NCBI RefSeq assembly: GCF_023898315.1
Contig: NC_064623.1
Span: 16,195,140 to 16,259,139 of the forward strand
Direction: 5' to 3'
DNA length: 64,000 nt
Origin: Schistocerca nitens
Taxonomy: Eukaryota; Arthropoda; Insecta; Orthoptera; Acrididae
The notes under the pieces were generated by a model that worked only from the letters and a program-made list of their open reading frames with translations, searched no databases and was not told where the DNA came from. The number at the start of each line of letters is the position of its first letter. Position 1 is the stretch's first letter. A program made the translations under genes and the position numbers. Positions 1 through 10,728 of the stretch are shown in pieces.

Positions 1-102
1 GTGTAGAGAGCGCTGCCGTCGCGTTATCGTACTGGAGAGGGTTCGATCGGCATGTGATTGGCTGACGCCTTTTCACAGCCCTCTCTGCTCCAACGTTCTC
101 AC

Positions 103-335
103 CGAGCGAGGTGGCGCAGTGGTTAGCACACTGGACTCGTATTCGGGAGGACGACGGTTCAATCCTGTCTCCAGCCATCCTGATTTAGGTTTTCTGTGAT
201 TTCCCTAAATCGCTCCACACAAATTTCGGGATGGCTCCTTTGAAAGGGCACAGCTGACTTCCTTCCCCGTCCTTCCCTAATCCGATGAGACCAATGACCT
301 CGATGTCTGGTGTCCTTCCCCGAAACAACGCAGAA
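103..335 (+). mobile_element. tRNA-derived SINE (SINE-C)
   Basis: The 5' part looks like a tRNA-derived Pol III promoter: an A-box-like 'gtggcgcagtggttagc' near 111-127 and a B-box-like 'ggttcaatcc' near 156-165. A body follows with 'gatttaggttttctgtgatt' and 'ccctaatccgatgaga'. I recall this consensus as a common insect SINE. No intact tRNA fold is expected, because the 3' acceptor half is replaced by the SINE body. No clear target duplication was found, so the ends are approximate. Confidence 0.75.
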
Positions 336-924
336 CGAGAGCATGTTAAATTTTCCATCTTCTTAACTAACAAGCGTATTGTTGTAGTTCCGCCGTTTCA
401 TTCTGTTTCACAGTTAAACGACAGTCGAAGCTATAGTCTGATTAAAATTAAGTGACACTTGACAGTTCACGCTCTGAAACTCATTTCCTCCAATCAAACC
501 CGAACCATTCGCCGGTGACGAACTGTCTCAACAGTTGGTCGGCTGACTTCCAGCTCCTCGTTCGACATGCTCTCTTGATGTGTTTGGCTCCCGAATCTTG
601 GGTCTGGCGCTATAATTTCGTATTTCATCATACATGATAACCACACCAGAAACAGCGCGCACAAAGATATCGATGCTAATGAAGTACACACGTTTCGTAC
701 ATAGTAATAACCAAACACTACTGGATACTTCCACATAAGACGTGATTCAGTGTCACGTATATCATTATCACAATCACAGAGATCGGCTTACAGGAGGTAA
801 GCTTCGCATGACGGTAAGTTTCGCACGCCATTGCGTCGAAGTAATTCATTATTGCGACTGAATGGTCACAGTCAAAAATATAGTTTGTGTCAGTCTTGTA
901 CTTTAGCGCAATGGTTCTGGCAGA
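336..924. other. unassigned sequence
   Basis: No gene, repeat family or RNA was recognised. Short open frames occur on both strands, without recognisable domains. Confidence 0.4.
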
Positions 925-1240
925 AATTCGTCGTGTTGAAGATCGGAAGTTCGAATCTATCTTCAAGAGTCTGCTGTTCAGTTTTTTCAGTATCTCTGTG
1001 ACAGTCTCCCACGGATTAAACAAATCTTTGACAATTCGTGCTGCCCTCCTGTGTATATGTTCAGTAACCGCTGTTAGTCCTATCTCATATGGGTACCACA
1101 CACTTAAGCAATATTCCAGAACCTATCGCACGAGTGATTTACAAGCAATCTCCTTGATTGCACTTCCCCAGTATTCTACCAATAAACCGAAGTCTGCCAC
1201 CTGCTTTAGCCATGATTGAACGTATGTGGTCATTGCATTT
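925..1240 (-). pseudogene. LINE reverse transcriptase C-terminal fragment
   Basis: The minus strand reads a protein like the thumb/connection region after the RT catalytic core of CR1/Jockey-type LINEs. It contains the block VLEYCLSVWYPYE followed by HIHRRAARIVKDLF. The family pattern is PVLEY-(A/C)-S-x-VW-x-P followed by a Q/HRRAARF-type helix. An in-frame stop replaces the proline before VLEY, and the frame decays after about 1090-920. Neither RT catalytic site nor endonuclease is present, so this is a dead 5'- and 3'-truncated copy. The assignment to LINE is firm; the clade is uncertain. Confidence 0.65.
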
Positions 1241-2479
1241 GTGTTACACCCAGATAAACAATGACAGCAAGGAATTACAGTTTGCTTTTAGAGGTGAAGC
1301 TGACCGTTTTCTGCTGTGAGTTAACTCGTAGAGGTTAGCTTTAATAGCCACGAACAAAGCGATCGTGATTTTTAGTTGTGCGGCAGGTTGTTGACCACTG
1401 CTTCCTCGGTTACATTTCACGTCACGAGGTTGTGGTTCAGTTACAACATGAGTTTAATTTCAGCGGTACAGAACCCGTCTCCTGCTGCAGTCCAGTCTTT
1501 GGTTGTAGGGGTTCTCTTTTGGGGTAGAGGCCGTTATTAAACATGAATAAAATATATTAATGTGGCAGTGACGGCTAACTACCACCTACTACTCAATCAA
1601 AAGCGATATTGTAAATAGCTTGTATTTATTGTAAATTATCCCACGATAGAAATTAGATCATATTGAACAAATCATGAATGAAAACAAATTAAACAATTTG
1701 TACACTGTTCTTAGATATACTACACTGGTAAGATTGGCTCACAGCTCTTAATGTTAAGTTGATGTGAAGTTAGATTTAATTATGCCCCTGGCTAAGCAAA
1801 TGGTAAATGCGATCTGACTGCATTCCTATAATCTCTTTTCTGTCTGAAATAATACACACTTTGGACACCACCACCAAGAAACAAACCAAACAACATGCAA
1901 AAAGACAAATAATCAATAACGAATCGTAAACAAAACTGCACGGATGCTCAGTGGATGGCAAGAACACGATCCAACAACTGTTTCTGAACTTTACTGCCGC
2001 TGCTGCAAGTTTTACAATACCGTCTACCAGCGTGCTGGCTCCGTCGATACTGCTGGGGCGACGACTGCAGCTGAATAAACTTGTCTCTCAAATACCTTGA
2101 GCAGAATAAACTACTCAGAAACTGCTAATACCACAAGCCCTATATTTCCTCTAAATGCTATACAACGCTTTCAAGACTGGCTCAACAACCTTTAAGGTGC
2201 AGCCCAGTGTGTCTTGTACTAACGTGCAGTACCAGTATGATAGCTCTGTGCACTGGTTGACTACGTTCAATGGAGACTGCCAGCCTATAAGGCGGAATCA
2301 GCTGCAATTATACTAGTAGTCAATGCAATGCCTATCGTGGACGCCGATGTCCTACTGTAGCTGCAGACGCTAGATCATACACAGCACAGTCTTCAGAATC
2401 TAAGTCCCTATCTCAGAGCTACCGAACTTTGCGACCGTCCGCTTTCACGGCACAAGACGCTCTCTCCTTGCCTCTCTCT
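1241..2479. other. unassigned sequence
   Basis: AT-rich to about 2,000, then mixed composition. The minus-strand open frame at 1776-1967 is cysteine- and leucine-rich and has no recognisable family. I see no repeat that I can name. Confidence 0.4.
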
Positions 2480-2947
2480 GCACGATGCTCTTGCGACAAT
2501 CTTGCCGCCAAACTCTAATCAGCCAATCCCGACGCTGCAAAGGCCTCCCACATCTCCCTCGCGGAGTGATAGAATTTCTCCACCTATCCAAAATTCCTCT
2601 GTCCAAACAGGGGGCGTTGACCCCAGCGTTTCCCGCACTTTCTTATGAACTGCCCAATCAGAGCTCAGCCCATTTGCCGCTAAAACAGCGCGCGACCGGG
2701 CGGCGCCAGCGCGTACGTTGGACGCTCTCTGTCTGCTCGACATTTCCCCTCTCTCTTTCACCTGGCACCCGGCGGCGTTCCTTTCGATGCTTGCAGGTCA
2801 GCAGCCGCATCCCTTGGGACTCCCGGCCCCAGCACAATGCTCTTCCGGCGCTCGCCGGCCCTCGCCTCCCCGGCTGCACCCGACAACTCCTCGCCTCCAC
2901 TGGCAAATTTACTTTGCTTACACCTACAGCATGCAACTAAATATTAT
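2480..2947. other. GC-rich block, possible LTR or 5'-leader DNA
   Basis: A GC-rich, CpG-containing stretch in an AT-rich background. It is open in several frames (2485-2940 on plus; overlapping frames on minus), as expected from low stop-codon frequency in GC-rich DNA. None of the translations shows a domain. From memory it resembles GC-rich leader or LTR segments of locust gypsy-type elements, but I cannot find matching terminal repeats here. It ends at the target duplication of the next SINE. Confidence 0.3.
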
Positions 2948-3218
2948 CATTACCAAAGCCGTCCGCCCCCGGTAGCTGAGTGGTCAGCGCGACAGACTGT
3001 CAATCCTAACGGCCCAGGTTCGATTCTCGGCTGTGTCGGAGATTTTCTCCGCTCAGGGACTGGGTGTTGTGTTGTCTTAATCATCATCATTTCATCCCCA
3101 TCGACGCGCAAGTCGCCGCAGTGGTGTCAAATCCAAAGACTTGCTCCAGGCGAGCGGTCAACCCGACAGGGCGCCCTCGTCACACGACATTATATTACAT
3201 TACATTACGAAAGCCCGT
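2948..3218 (+). mobile_element. tRNA-derived SINE (SINE-B) with target duplication
   Basis: The head carries 'ggtagctgagtggtcagcg' (A-box-like, near 2981) and 'ggttcgattctcg' (B box, near 3018). A conserved middle part, 'ctcagggactgggtgttgtg', and a run of ATT/CATT repeats at the 3' end follow. Flanking 15-16-bp repeats, 'cattaccaaagccgt' at 2948-2962 and 'cattacgaaagcccgt' at 3203-3218, differ by one substitution and one inserted base and fit a slightly decayed target-site duplication. The element proper is 2963-3202. Confidence 0.8.
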
Positions 3219-4194
3219 ATTATTTCAGACGTGTCTAATCATCATGTATCTCTCTTTCTAATCCACTTAATAAGGCTAATTAACCATTATATGGGTTTAT
3301 TTACTCCAAATATGCAGAATAATCTGCGAAATGAATGTCACAAATGAAAGCCACCTATCATGGTTACTTAAACTCTGCTGTCGACAGAGCATCCCGCATT
3401 TCAGACATAACTTGCGGCAGCCGCTTCCAACAACATTGCTCCGTGTTACACATTACCAGCGTCTGTGAAGCGCCTTGCTGCGGTTGTGTCGGCTATAACC
3501 GAACGGTAGCTGGCGGCTGATGTGGCAACACCGTAGCAGCGAGTGACGGTCGTCAAGTATCAAGTAATTTCAAACAGACAGGGTTTCTCTGCTCGTCCCT
3601 TTTTAAGTCTCAACTCCAACTTAACAGCTAGCATCACTGTAGGTTAGCTGGACAAAGCAGCTGGGCAGTTAAATGCACCAGTAAAGCTGTTGTCTTCTAT
3701 CATTGCCGAGATGATGTGTGTGCAAAGTGCAGCATGAAATGTATCTTAACTATCCCACTTGACTGTATTCGAGTCAGTTTGGCTTCCGCTCTCTGCGAAA
3801 CGAAATACAAGGAGCTTCCTGCAAATGCGGAACAATACACAGTGTAATGTTTACATTGAGTTTATTCTCACACTGAATGCAGCGTTAGCAGCAGCAGGGT
3901 GTCTGCCGTACCGCACCACAGCCCCTCCTGGAGCACCGCCGCTGTCGCAGACGCCACCTGCTGATGTGGGTTTATCAACATCTCCCGACGGCAGCAGTGC
4001 AGACAACACCGTCATGGACGTTATTTGACCCGTAACACTTCTGTATACGAGCTGTTATGCTGGTCTGTAGTTTAAGCCATACAGAACCATCTGCCATGGA
4101 CTGCATTGTAAATACTGTTTCACCATATAGTGACAAACACTGCATCTTTCATTTCAATGGAGATACACCGCTGTTTTTCAAGAGTTTGCTTAAC

Positions 4195-4197
<3 letters not shown>
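3219..4197. other. unassigned sequence
   Basis: No recognisable gene or repeat family. The plus-strand open frame at 3759-4028 contains a proline/alanine-rich stretch only and is not convincing as a gene. Confidence 0.4.

Positions 4198-4254
<57 letters not shown>
4198..4254. repeat. (TA)n microsatellite, tract 1
   Basis: About 28 uninterrupted TA units. Translations through it give artificial YIYIYI frames on both strands. It directly abuts a 36-bp transposon-end remnant. Confidence 0.95.
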
Positions 4255-4256
<2 letters not shown>

Positions 4257-4288
4257 TCAGGAGTTCTGCGAACTGGGGTCATGCAAAA

Positions 4289-4290
<2 letters not shown>
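4255..4290. repeat. orphan terminal inverted repeat of a Tc1-like element
   Basis: The 36 bp from 'cttcaggagttctgcg' to 'catgcaaaact' are the reverse complement, with a few substitutions, of the left end of the Tc1-like element at 5850 ('gttttgcatcactccgg' to 'gaactcctgaag'). Nothing else of a second copy remains. It lies between two (TA)n tracts. Confidence 0.75.

Positions 4291-4350
<60 letters not shown>
4291..4350. repeat. (TA)n microsatellite, tract 2
   Basis: About 30 TA units, running directly into the left end of the DD41D mariner. TA is the mariner target, so repeat expansion at the insertion site is plausible. Confidence 0.95.
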
Positions 4351-4351
<1 letters not shown>

Positions 4352-5847
4352 GATGAAAAGTATTTTAACCAACAAACTCTGGGAGGTTGTAGGGGACATC
4401 AAAACAAATATTTTTCCCTGATGTCGTTTTTTCCTACAAGGATTATTTGAACCGGTAGAGACCGCATTACGCTCTTTAGTTGTTAGAAGCCGTATTACGA
4501 TCTGCAGTTGTTGGAGGGGGTATTACGCTCTTCACTTGTAGCCAACTGCTGTCCACCAGTGTAGTAGTGCATTGTCTCTGTTTACTAGTGGAGCGATACA
4601 CCTGGAGTGAGTACACTGATATGGTTGGTGCGTACTACGTAGCGCACCACAACGGACGAGCTGCACAGCGGGTTTATCAACAACAATATCCTAATCGCCG
4701 TATCCCGCATCATACGACCTTTGCTGCTGTGTACCAACGTCTGCGTGAGACCGGGTCATTTAGCAGATTACCTGGACAGGGACGCCGTCGCACGGTAAGA
4801 ACGCTGCATGTTGAGGAAGCTGTCTTGCAGCATGTGGAGCGGGATCCTTCAATCAGCACTCGTGCAATTGCACGTAAAATGGGGACGAATCAGACGAATG
4901 TAAGAACAGTCCTTCGAAAGCAGTTGTTACGTCCATTTCACATTCAGCGTGTCCACAACCTGGAACCAGTTTATTATCCACCCAGAGCACAGTTTTCGCA
5001 GTGGTACCTGGAACAGTGTGAAATCCATCCTACATTTCTGTGTTGTTTACCGATGAAGCAACGTTCGGGCGTGATGGAGTCTTTAACAGGCACAGTTCGC
5101 ATGTCTGGAGCGAGGATAACCCACATGCCACAGTTACTAGCGCTCCTCAAGTGCTGTTCTTAGTTAATGTGTGGGTCGGTGTTGTTGGGGGCTGTTTAAT
5201 TGGGCCGTCGTATCTGCTACCTAGGCCATTAAATGGCAGGCACTATTGCAATTTTCTCGCCAGAGCATTGCCAGAATTGGTGGCAGACGTCCCGCTCCCT
5301 ACAAGACAACGCATGTGGTTCCAACATGACGGGGCGCCGGCACATTTCAGTCGTCGTGTGCGTCGATTCCTGGACCGACGGTTCCCAGAACCGTGGATTG
5401 GCAGAGTTGGTCCTGTACCATGGCCTTCTCGATCCCCAGAAATGTCCCCTCTGGATTTTTTGTGTGGGGAGAGATGTGCAATCCTGTTTACGCAACTCCT
5501 GTTGCATCAGAAGAGGGTCTGGTTGCCCGGATAGTAGCAGCAGCAGGAACAATTCAGGATACTCCTGGGATTTTTTGCCGGTGTCAAACAGAACATGATC
5601 CGCCGGTGTAACCTTTGTTTACGTGTCAATGGAGGCAATTTTGAAAATCAACTGTAATTGAAATTGGGTTGTGTTAATGTGTTGTCTCTTGGTCATAAAA
5701 AAATGGATAAATGTTTGTTGGTTTAATTAATTTGCCGCCAAAGAAATCTTCCTCTACCGGTTTAAATACTCCTCATAGGGAAAAATATTTGTTTTGATGT
5801 CCCCTACAACCTCCCAGAGTTTGTCGGTTTAAATACTTTTCACCCTG
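4351..5847 (+). mobile_element. mariner-type transposon, DD41D group, copy 1
   Basis: Long terminal inverted repeats: inside the left end, 'gtattttaaccaacaaactc' then 'gggaggttgtaggggacatc'. The right end (about 5753-5847) carries the complement and closes with 'cttttcaccctg' followed by TA. The left terminus is altered ('cgatgaaaag' where the right end implies 'cagggtgaaaag'), probably by slippage in the adjoining TA tract. One broken transposase gene lies between. At 1.5 kb this is close to full length for the group. Confidence 0.85.
4588..5611 (+). pseudogene. DD41D mariner transposase, frameshifted
   Basis: This would encode a cut-and-paste DDD transposase of about 340 residues. The N-terminal third is a paired helix-turn-helix region (YYVAHHNGRAAQRVYQ to TRAIARKMGTNQTNVRTVLR). 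The catalytic half has TDEATF (first Asp), MWFQHDGAPAHFS (second Asp) and PEMSPLD (third Asp). I count 41 residues between the second and third Asp. A one-base shift near 5035-5045 separates the HTH part from the catalytic part, and another near 5460 disrupts the C-terminus. The expected start is GTG at 4588, perhaps a decayed ATG. It is dead but fairly young. Confidence 0.85.
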
Positions 5848-6079
5848 TATGTTTTGCATCACTCCGGTTCCCAGAACTCCTGAAGATAGACGTTGACTGT
5901 GGATATTGTATCAGACACACAGCCCCTTTGACTGTTCAGAGACGTCAGTAAACCCGTCCAAAGATATAAACAACCATGCATGAGCAGCGCCTCTTAGACG
6001 GAGGGGGTCCGACAGCCGATGAGTTCCAGTCATTCCACCAGGAAGGAGTTACACGGCTCGAGTTTCCTGTAGTTCAACC

Positions 6080-6786
6080 ATGCCTAGACGGTCAATACCG
6101 CGGTTCGATCGCGTTCGCATTGTTTTCTTTGTGCCAGGAAGGGCTCTCAACAAGGGAAGTGTTCAAAAATGGTTCAAATGGCTCTGAGCACTATGGGACT
6201 CAACTGCTGTGGTCGTAAGTCCCCTAGAACTTAGAACTACTTAAACCTAACTAACCTAAGGACATCATACACATCCATGCCCGAGGCAGGATTCGAACCT
6301 GCGACCGTAGCAGTCGCCAAGGGAAGTGTCCAGGTGTCTCGGATTGAACCAAAGCGATGTTGTTTGGACATGGAGGAGATACAGAGAGACAGGAACTGTC
6401 GATGACATGCCTCGCTCAGGCCGTCAAAGGGCTACTACTGCAGTGGATGACCGCTACCTACGGATTATGGCTCGGAGGAGCCCTGACAGCAACGCCACCA
6501 TGTTGAATAATGATTTTCGTATACCCACAGGACGTCGTGTTACGACTCAAACTGTGCACATCTTGTGAATGACTTCCTTCAGGATAATGACATCGCTCGA
6601 CTAGAGTGGCGAGCATGTTCTCTAGACATGAACCCTATCTAAAATGCCTTAGATAGATTGAAAAGGGCTGCTTATGGACGACATGACCCACCAACCACTC
6701 TGAGGGATCCACGCCGTATCGCCATCGAGGAGTGGGACAATCTGGACCAACAGTGGCTTGATGAACTTGTGGATAGTATGCGATGA
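6080..6786 (+). pseudogene. Tc1-like transposase remnant split by a SINE
   Basis: The start is taken as ATG at 6080 (MPRRSIPRFDRVRIVFF). The SINE and its target duplication separate codons for '...ALNKGSVQ' from 'VSRIEPKRCCLDMEE'. A Tc1-type helix-turn-helix follows (VVWTWRRYRETGTVDDMPRSGRQR in the neighbouring frame). Near 6570-6600 the sequence jumps from the N-terminal domain to the last catalytic stretch (LDMNPI then a stop where Glu-containing PIEN is expected, then DRLKRAAYGRH and the C-terminus LDELVDSMR). The middle of the DDE domain, including the first two acidic residues, is deleted. Confidence 0.7.
6151..6329 (-). mobile_element. SINE-A, truncated, inside the Tc1-like transposase
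   Basis: The element body 6163-6317 is flanked by perfect 12-bp repeats 'caagggaagtgt' at 6151-6162 and 6318-6329. It reads, on plus, the reverse complement of the SINE tail ('ggctctgagcactatggga') up to 'gaacctgcgaccgtag'. The tRNA-like 5' end (acceptor side and A box) is absent: a 5' truncation typical of incomplete target-primed reverse transcription. Confidence 0.9.
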
Positions 6787-7015
6787 CAAATACAGGCATG
6801 CATCAATGCAAGAGGACGTGCCACTGGCTATTAGAGGTACCGGTGTGTGCAGCAGTCTTGACCACCACCACTGAAGGTCTCGCTGTATGGTGGTACAGCA
6901 TGCAATGTGTGGTTTTCATGAGCAATAAAAAGGGCGGAAATAACGTTTATGTTGACCTCCATTCCAATTTTCTGTACAGGTTCCGGAACTCTCGGAACCG
7001 AGGTGATGCAAAACT

Positions 7016-7614
7016 TTTTTATTTGTGTATATTAATGGCTTTAAAAAAAAAAGAATGTGGGGCATTGCTCGTAGATAGTCTGGTAGGGGCCACCTATGTA
7101 GTAGGAAATAATGAGGATTGGGCTTTCATCTCACAGATGTCGTGCTTTGTCATCTTGTAAAAATCTTATACAACTGTAATATGTTCTTCATTCATGCATA
7201 TGTATCATTATAATGTATTCTTATATGTCTTAGCTCTGATGATAGCCACACAGTGCTTGAAACCCAGATCTGCAATAAAGACATTATTAGCGACCGAATG
7301 CTATACTGTGTATTTTCTCAACTTTGGACCTTTTATTTCAGTTATGCGAACATCCGCAGCAACCTGTGCCATCACTTAGTTCACTGAAGCGACCAAAACC
7401 GTGCCACAGCCGTGACACTGTGGAATTTCCAATCCATCAGAAGAACGGTTCGCAGTGACACAACAAAATGCGAGTGGCGCATTGCGCAGCAGCCACCGGT
7501 CTTCGAACTCTGAATCAGCGTCCCCTGACCACGTGGACCTGGTAAACCCTCAGTTCGAGCTACAAACTCGGCTGCTGAGTCGTAAATTGGAGAATATTTT
7601 AGGATTTTTAGTAG
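7016..7614. other. unassigned sequence
   Basis: No repeat or coding family recognised. Confidence 0.35.
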
Positions 7615-7834
7615 GGTGACGAATAAAAATGGTTCAAATGGCTCTGAGCACTATGGGACAACATCTTAGGTCATAAGTCTCCTAGAACTTAGAACTACTT
7701 AAACCTAACTAACCTAAGGACATCACACACACCCATGCCCGAGGCAGGATTCGAACCTGCGACCGTAGCAGTCCCGCGGTTCCGGACTGCAGCGCCAGAA
7801 CCGCACGGCCACCGCGGCCGGCGGTGACGAATAA
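7615..7834 (-). mobile_element. SINE-A, full length, with 12-bp target duplication
   Basis: Body 7627-7822, flanked by 'ggtgacgaataa' at 7615-7626 and 7823-7834. The tRNA-like head is intact on the minus strand ('gccggccgcggtggccg' start, B box 'ggttcgaatcctgcc'). A short A-rich run beside the duplication marks its 3' end. Confidence 0.92.
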
Positions 7835-8808
7835 GAAAAGAAACATTCTTCTAGAAAATCATTATTCATCGTTGCTTTTGCATTACACACAGAAAACAAT
7901 TTTTTGTTTATTTTTGGTTGGGTAGGTGGGGTGGGGGGTAGCCCTAATCCTAACCAGATTAATTTCCAACTTACAATTTAGGTCTACATAAGAACCACTG
8001 AATTGTTTCTCGAAGCAGTATTTCTGCCGGAAAATGTGACTGTGACGGTCTCCATAGCTTCAGATTCGGCGTCAGAAGCGTCCCCTCGTGTTTTATTGCC
8101 GCCGGTTCATCTCCTACGTCTGACTTGAGCCTTTGTGAGGTGCTTTCTAACCGAGTACGAGGAACCGATTTCAGTTTTACTAGCATACAGAAGCGCCCTT
8201 ACAAAACTACGAAAAGAGGACAAACAAATATGTGTAAAAATGTCAGTGAATTCGATGGACGGAGATTATTATTAGGTTGGAGCAAGGGTAACACATAAAA
8301 GAGTGCTGTACTGCTTATGATTTGCGTCGGTGGACTGGAGATTATCCTGTTAGTGGGAGACACACACAGTGCCAAGTGCCTATACTGTTAAGGTCTTAGG
8401 TGGAGGAGTATACAGTCTGTTGAAAGGAAACCATTGGTTGATATTAATTCCGATCATTTAACACTCCCGACGGGCATAGAAATGAACTGAGGATTTGTGT
8501 AGAATGCACATACAGACAGAAGAAAGCACGACGATTATCCAGCATCCTCGTGGGACGACTGACACAGCTACAATACTTTTGTGTTTGTGGGCCACCGGGA
8601 AACCAGATGAGGCAAAAGATACTAAACTGTCGCACAAGTCTTGTGTATACCGATGCAACCAGAAACAATTCCATGGATCGTCATGTTACAACTAAATGAA
8701 GATTAATTCTGCGTTCAAAGGGAACCAAAAGCACCCGTTCTACATTTGCTTGAACCGTTCACCACCGCAGAGTTAGTACAACACCTAAAGTCAAGGCCAT
8801 TTTCCTAC
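7835..8808. other. unassigned sequence
   Basis: No supported gene or repeat. Open frames at 8444-8695 lie on both strands over the same DNA and show no domain. Confidence 0.35.
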
Positions 8809-8999
8809 GCCGGCCGCGGTGGCCGAGCGGTTCTAGGCGCTCCAGTCCGGAGCCGCGCTGTTGCTACGGTCGCCGGTTCGAATCCTGCCTCGGGCATGGA
8901 TGTGTGTGATGTCCTTAGGTTAGTTAGGTTTAAGTAGTTCTAAGTCCTAGGGGACTGATGACCACAGGAGTTGAGTCCCATAGTGCTCAGAGCCATTTG
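8809..8999 (+). mobile_element. SINE-A, full length, plus orientation
   Basis: Starts 'gccggccgcggtggccgagc' with B box 'ggttcgaatcctgcc'. It continues through 'ggcatggatgtgtgtgatg' and ends 'tagtgctcagagccatttg'. No clean target duplication is visible; flanks 'cctac' and 'cctaac' are suggestive only. Confidence 0.88.
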
Positions 9000-10077
9000 C
9001 CTAACAAAATTGCGGAAGTTTTTCGTCAACGGTTCCATACTTTTTTAGGGTGCTGAATCAGAATTTCAGATTTGCTGCCTTCTAAGAGGTCGGCTTCACA
9101 ACAAAACAATAAAATAACTTCAAAATTTTCGCAGTTTTTCATTTTTTCGCTTATAATTAGGATACTGCACGTTTTTCAAAGATGACCACTCGGTACCAAA
9201 TTAGACAAATTTTCCTACACAATGCGCTAGTGAGGTTTTATTTTCTGACCAGAAGTATCGGCGCTGTCCAGAAAAACAGCGATTTTTTTTGGCCATTCTG
9301 CGAAAACGTCAAAATCTCCCACCCCCATTCGCTACAGCTCGAAAAATATGCATGTTGTCGACAAAACCCCAACACCAACGTGAAAGTTTATTAAGTTTCC
9401 CACAAAAGACGTCTGCAACATTCATTTTTCTGACAAGCAAAGCGAAATTTACGAAAAATGCTCCCTGTGCCCTACAGCCAAACTACCCCTCCTTCTTTTT
9501 TGTCTCTCATCGACGCAATACCTTTCGGTGTACTACGATTGAAAGAGACTCTTTTGAGTGGACTGATGGGAAAGCTTCTTTAATGAAAACTTCAAGAAAT
9601 TATATTTACAACATATTAGGTATATGACAGTGAATAAAAGGATGGATGTGAAATTTGTATGTAGTAATAACGTACATGTAACATGAAATGAGTGAATGTC
9701 GAGCACACGATGTCGCGTAAATTCTCCATCTGGAAAAGAAAGAAGGAATTTAGTGATAGTATATGCGTACAAAGGAATTTTAAGTTATATAGTGAACTGT
9801 CGATAACTGTCATGCGCACAGTGTTTTTACTTCGTTTGTCTGTGGCTATGTTTCTCGGACAGTAGAAGGTTCAGCTGAAGGGACTTGGGCAATGAAATGT
9901 CTGGGTGGGTTTCTGGAAGGTGCAGGCTGAACAATAAGTTGTTGTTGCTCTTGTTCAGCTAAAAAGAAGCTGTTGTTGAATGATTAAAAGTGATGAGAGA
10001 GAAAAATTGAGTATAGTAATTCGGTGAATACCTACCTACTGTCGCCTCAGGTACTTCACATAGTGGTACTTGCATGT
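9000..10077. other. unassigned AT-rich sequence
   Basis: No gene supported. Open frames at 9182-9627 have no domain and heavy AT bias. Confidence 0.35.
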
Positions 10078-10388
10078 AGTAGTGATGGAACAACCGACTG
10101 TTTTGAACAATCGATTGTTCAGCCGATTGTTTTTTTTCATTCAGTCGGTTTCATCAGTCGAATAAAACGACGAAATGAAACTACTAGTCTGTGGCCACAC
10201 TCACTCTCCAGGTTCGAGTGACACAAGCATTTGTTGGTTACGTCAGTTATACGAATGTTTTCACTCAGTCTCAGGGGTTTGAGCGATGTTTACATACTTT
10301 TTTGATTCAGTCAGTCTTTTCCGGTCGTTGTTGGGGGGCGGGGGTGGCCGCCGGCCGACGTACGTGTACGTCCTGCTTGTACCAGGGC
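10078..10388. repeat. subterminal-like region rich in cgactg/cagtcg motifs
   Basis: It begins 'agtagtgatggaacaaccga' and holds several copies of 'accgactg'/'cagtcggtt' and 'cgattgttcag'. Similar motifs recur at 11,640-12,040. hAT transposons often have such subterminal motif clusters and TAGTGATG-like ends, so this may be one edge of an old hAT element. No 8-bp target duplication was found. Confidence 0.35.
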
Positions 10389-10504
10389 CAGGGCAGCAGC
10401 CGTCGCGAGGAGGTGGCGCGGAGTTCAGCACATGCGCAGTACTAGCGGAACCTGCGCAAGTCGCCTGGCCACGGCGCCACCTCCTCGCGACGGCTGCTAC
10501 CCTG
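10389..10504. repeat. GC-rich perfect-stem hairpin (31-bp arms)
   Basis: Arm 10389-10419 ('cagggcagcagccgtcgcga' onward) pairs with 10474-10504 at 30 of 31 positions, around a 54-bp loop. The stem is very GC-rich compared with its neighbourhood. Confidence 0.85.
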
Positions 10505-10728
10505 TCCCTAATAGCAGCAGGACTCTAACGCGGAGCGCGCGCAGAGCGAGCGGGAAGCGCCGCCGTATATCTCAGATCTTTTTTATATTTTTAATTAAGT
10601 ATCGGACATCAGTAAAACGGAATGCTGACGGTCGCAAGAATTTGGCAATGTTTATTTGCCCCTCCTACTTCATGCAGCCCTAAGAGAACTATGCTTCCTC
10701 AACCCTCTTTACTAAACCCAACAGAAAA

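Larger units (their letters stand above)
5850..7015 (+). mobile_element. Tc1-like transposon, internally deleted
   Basis: The left end 'gttttgcatcactccgg' (from 5851) and right end '...aggtgatgcaaaact' (to 7015) are about 36-bp inverted repeats. The left end lies directly against the right TA of the DD41D element. It holds a decayed transposase with its central part missing and a SINE insertion near the start. Length without the SINE is about 1.0 kb, short for Tc1 (usually 1.2-1.7 kb), consistent with the internal deletion. Confidence 0.75.

Noticed and set aside
2485-2975. 151-codon plus frame and overlapping minus frames
   Set aside because: The GC-rich DNA is open in several frames at once; no domain, no codon bias and no start context supports one of them.
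4057-4450. Open frames of about 70-106 codons with long YIYIYI stretches on both strands
   Set aside because: They are translations of (TA)n microsatellites, not genes.
8809-8999. tRNA-like sequences at SINE heads (also at 103, 2963, 14,5xx, 45,0xx, 49,5xx, 57,6xx, 60,552)
   Set aside because: They lack the 3' half of a tRNA fold and continue into SINE or transposon bodies, so they are not called tRNA genes.
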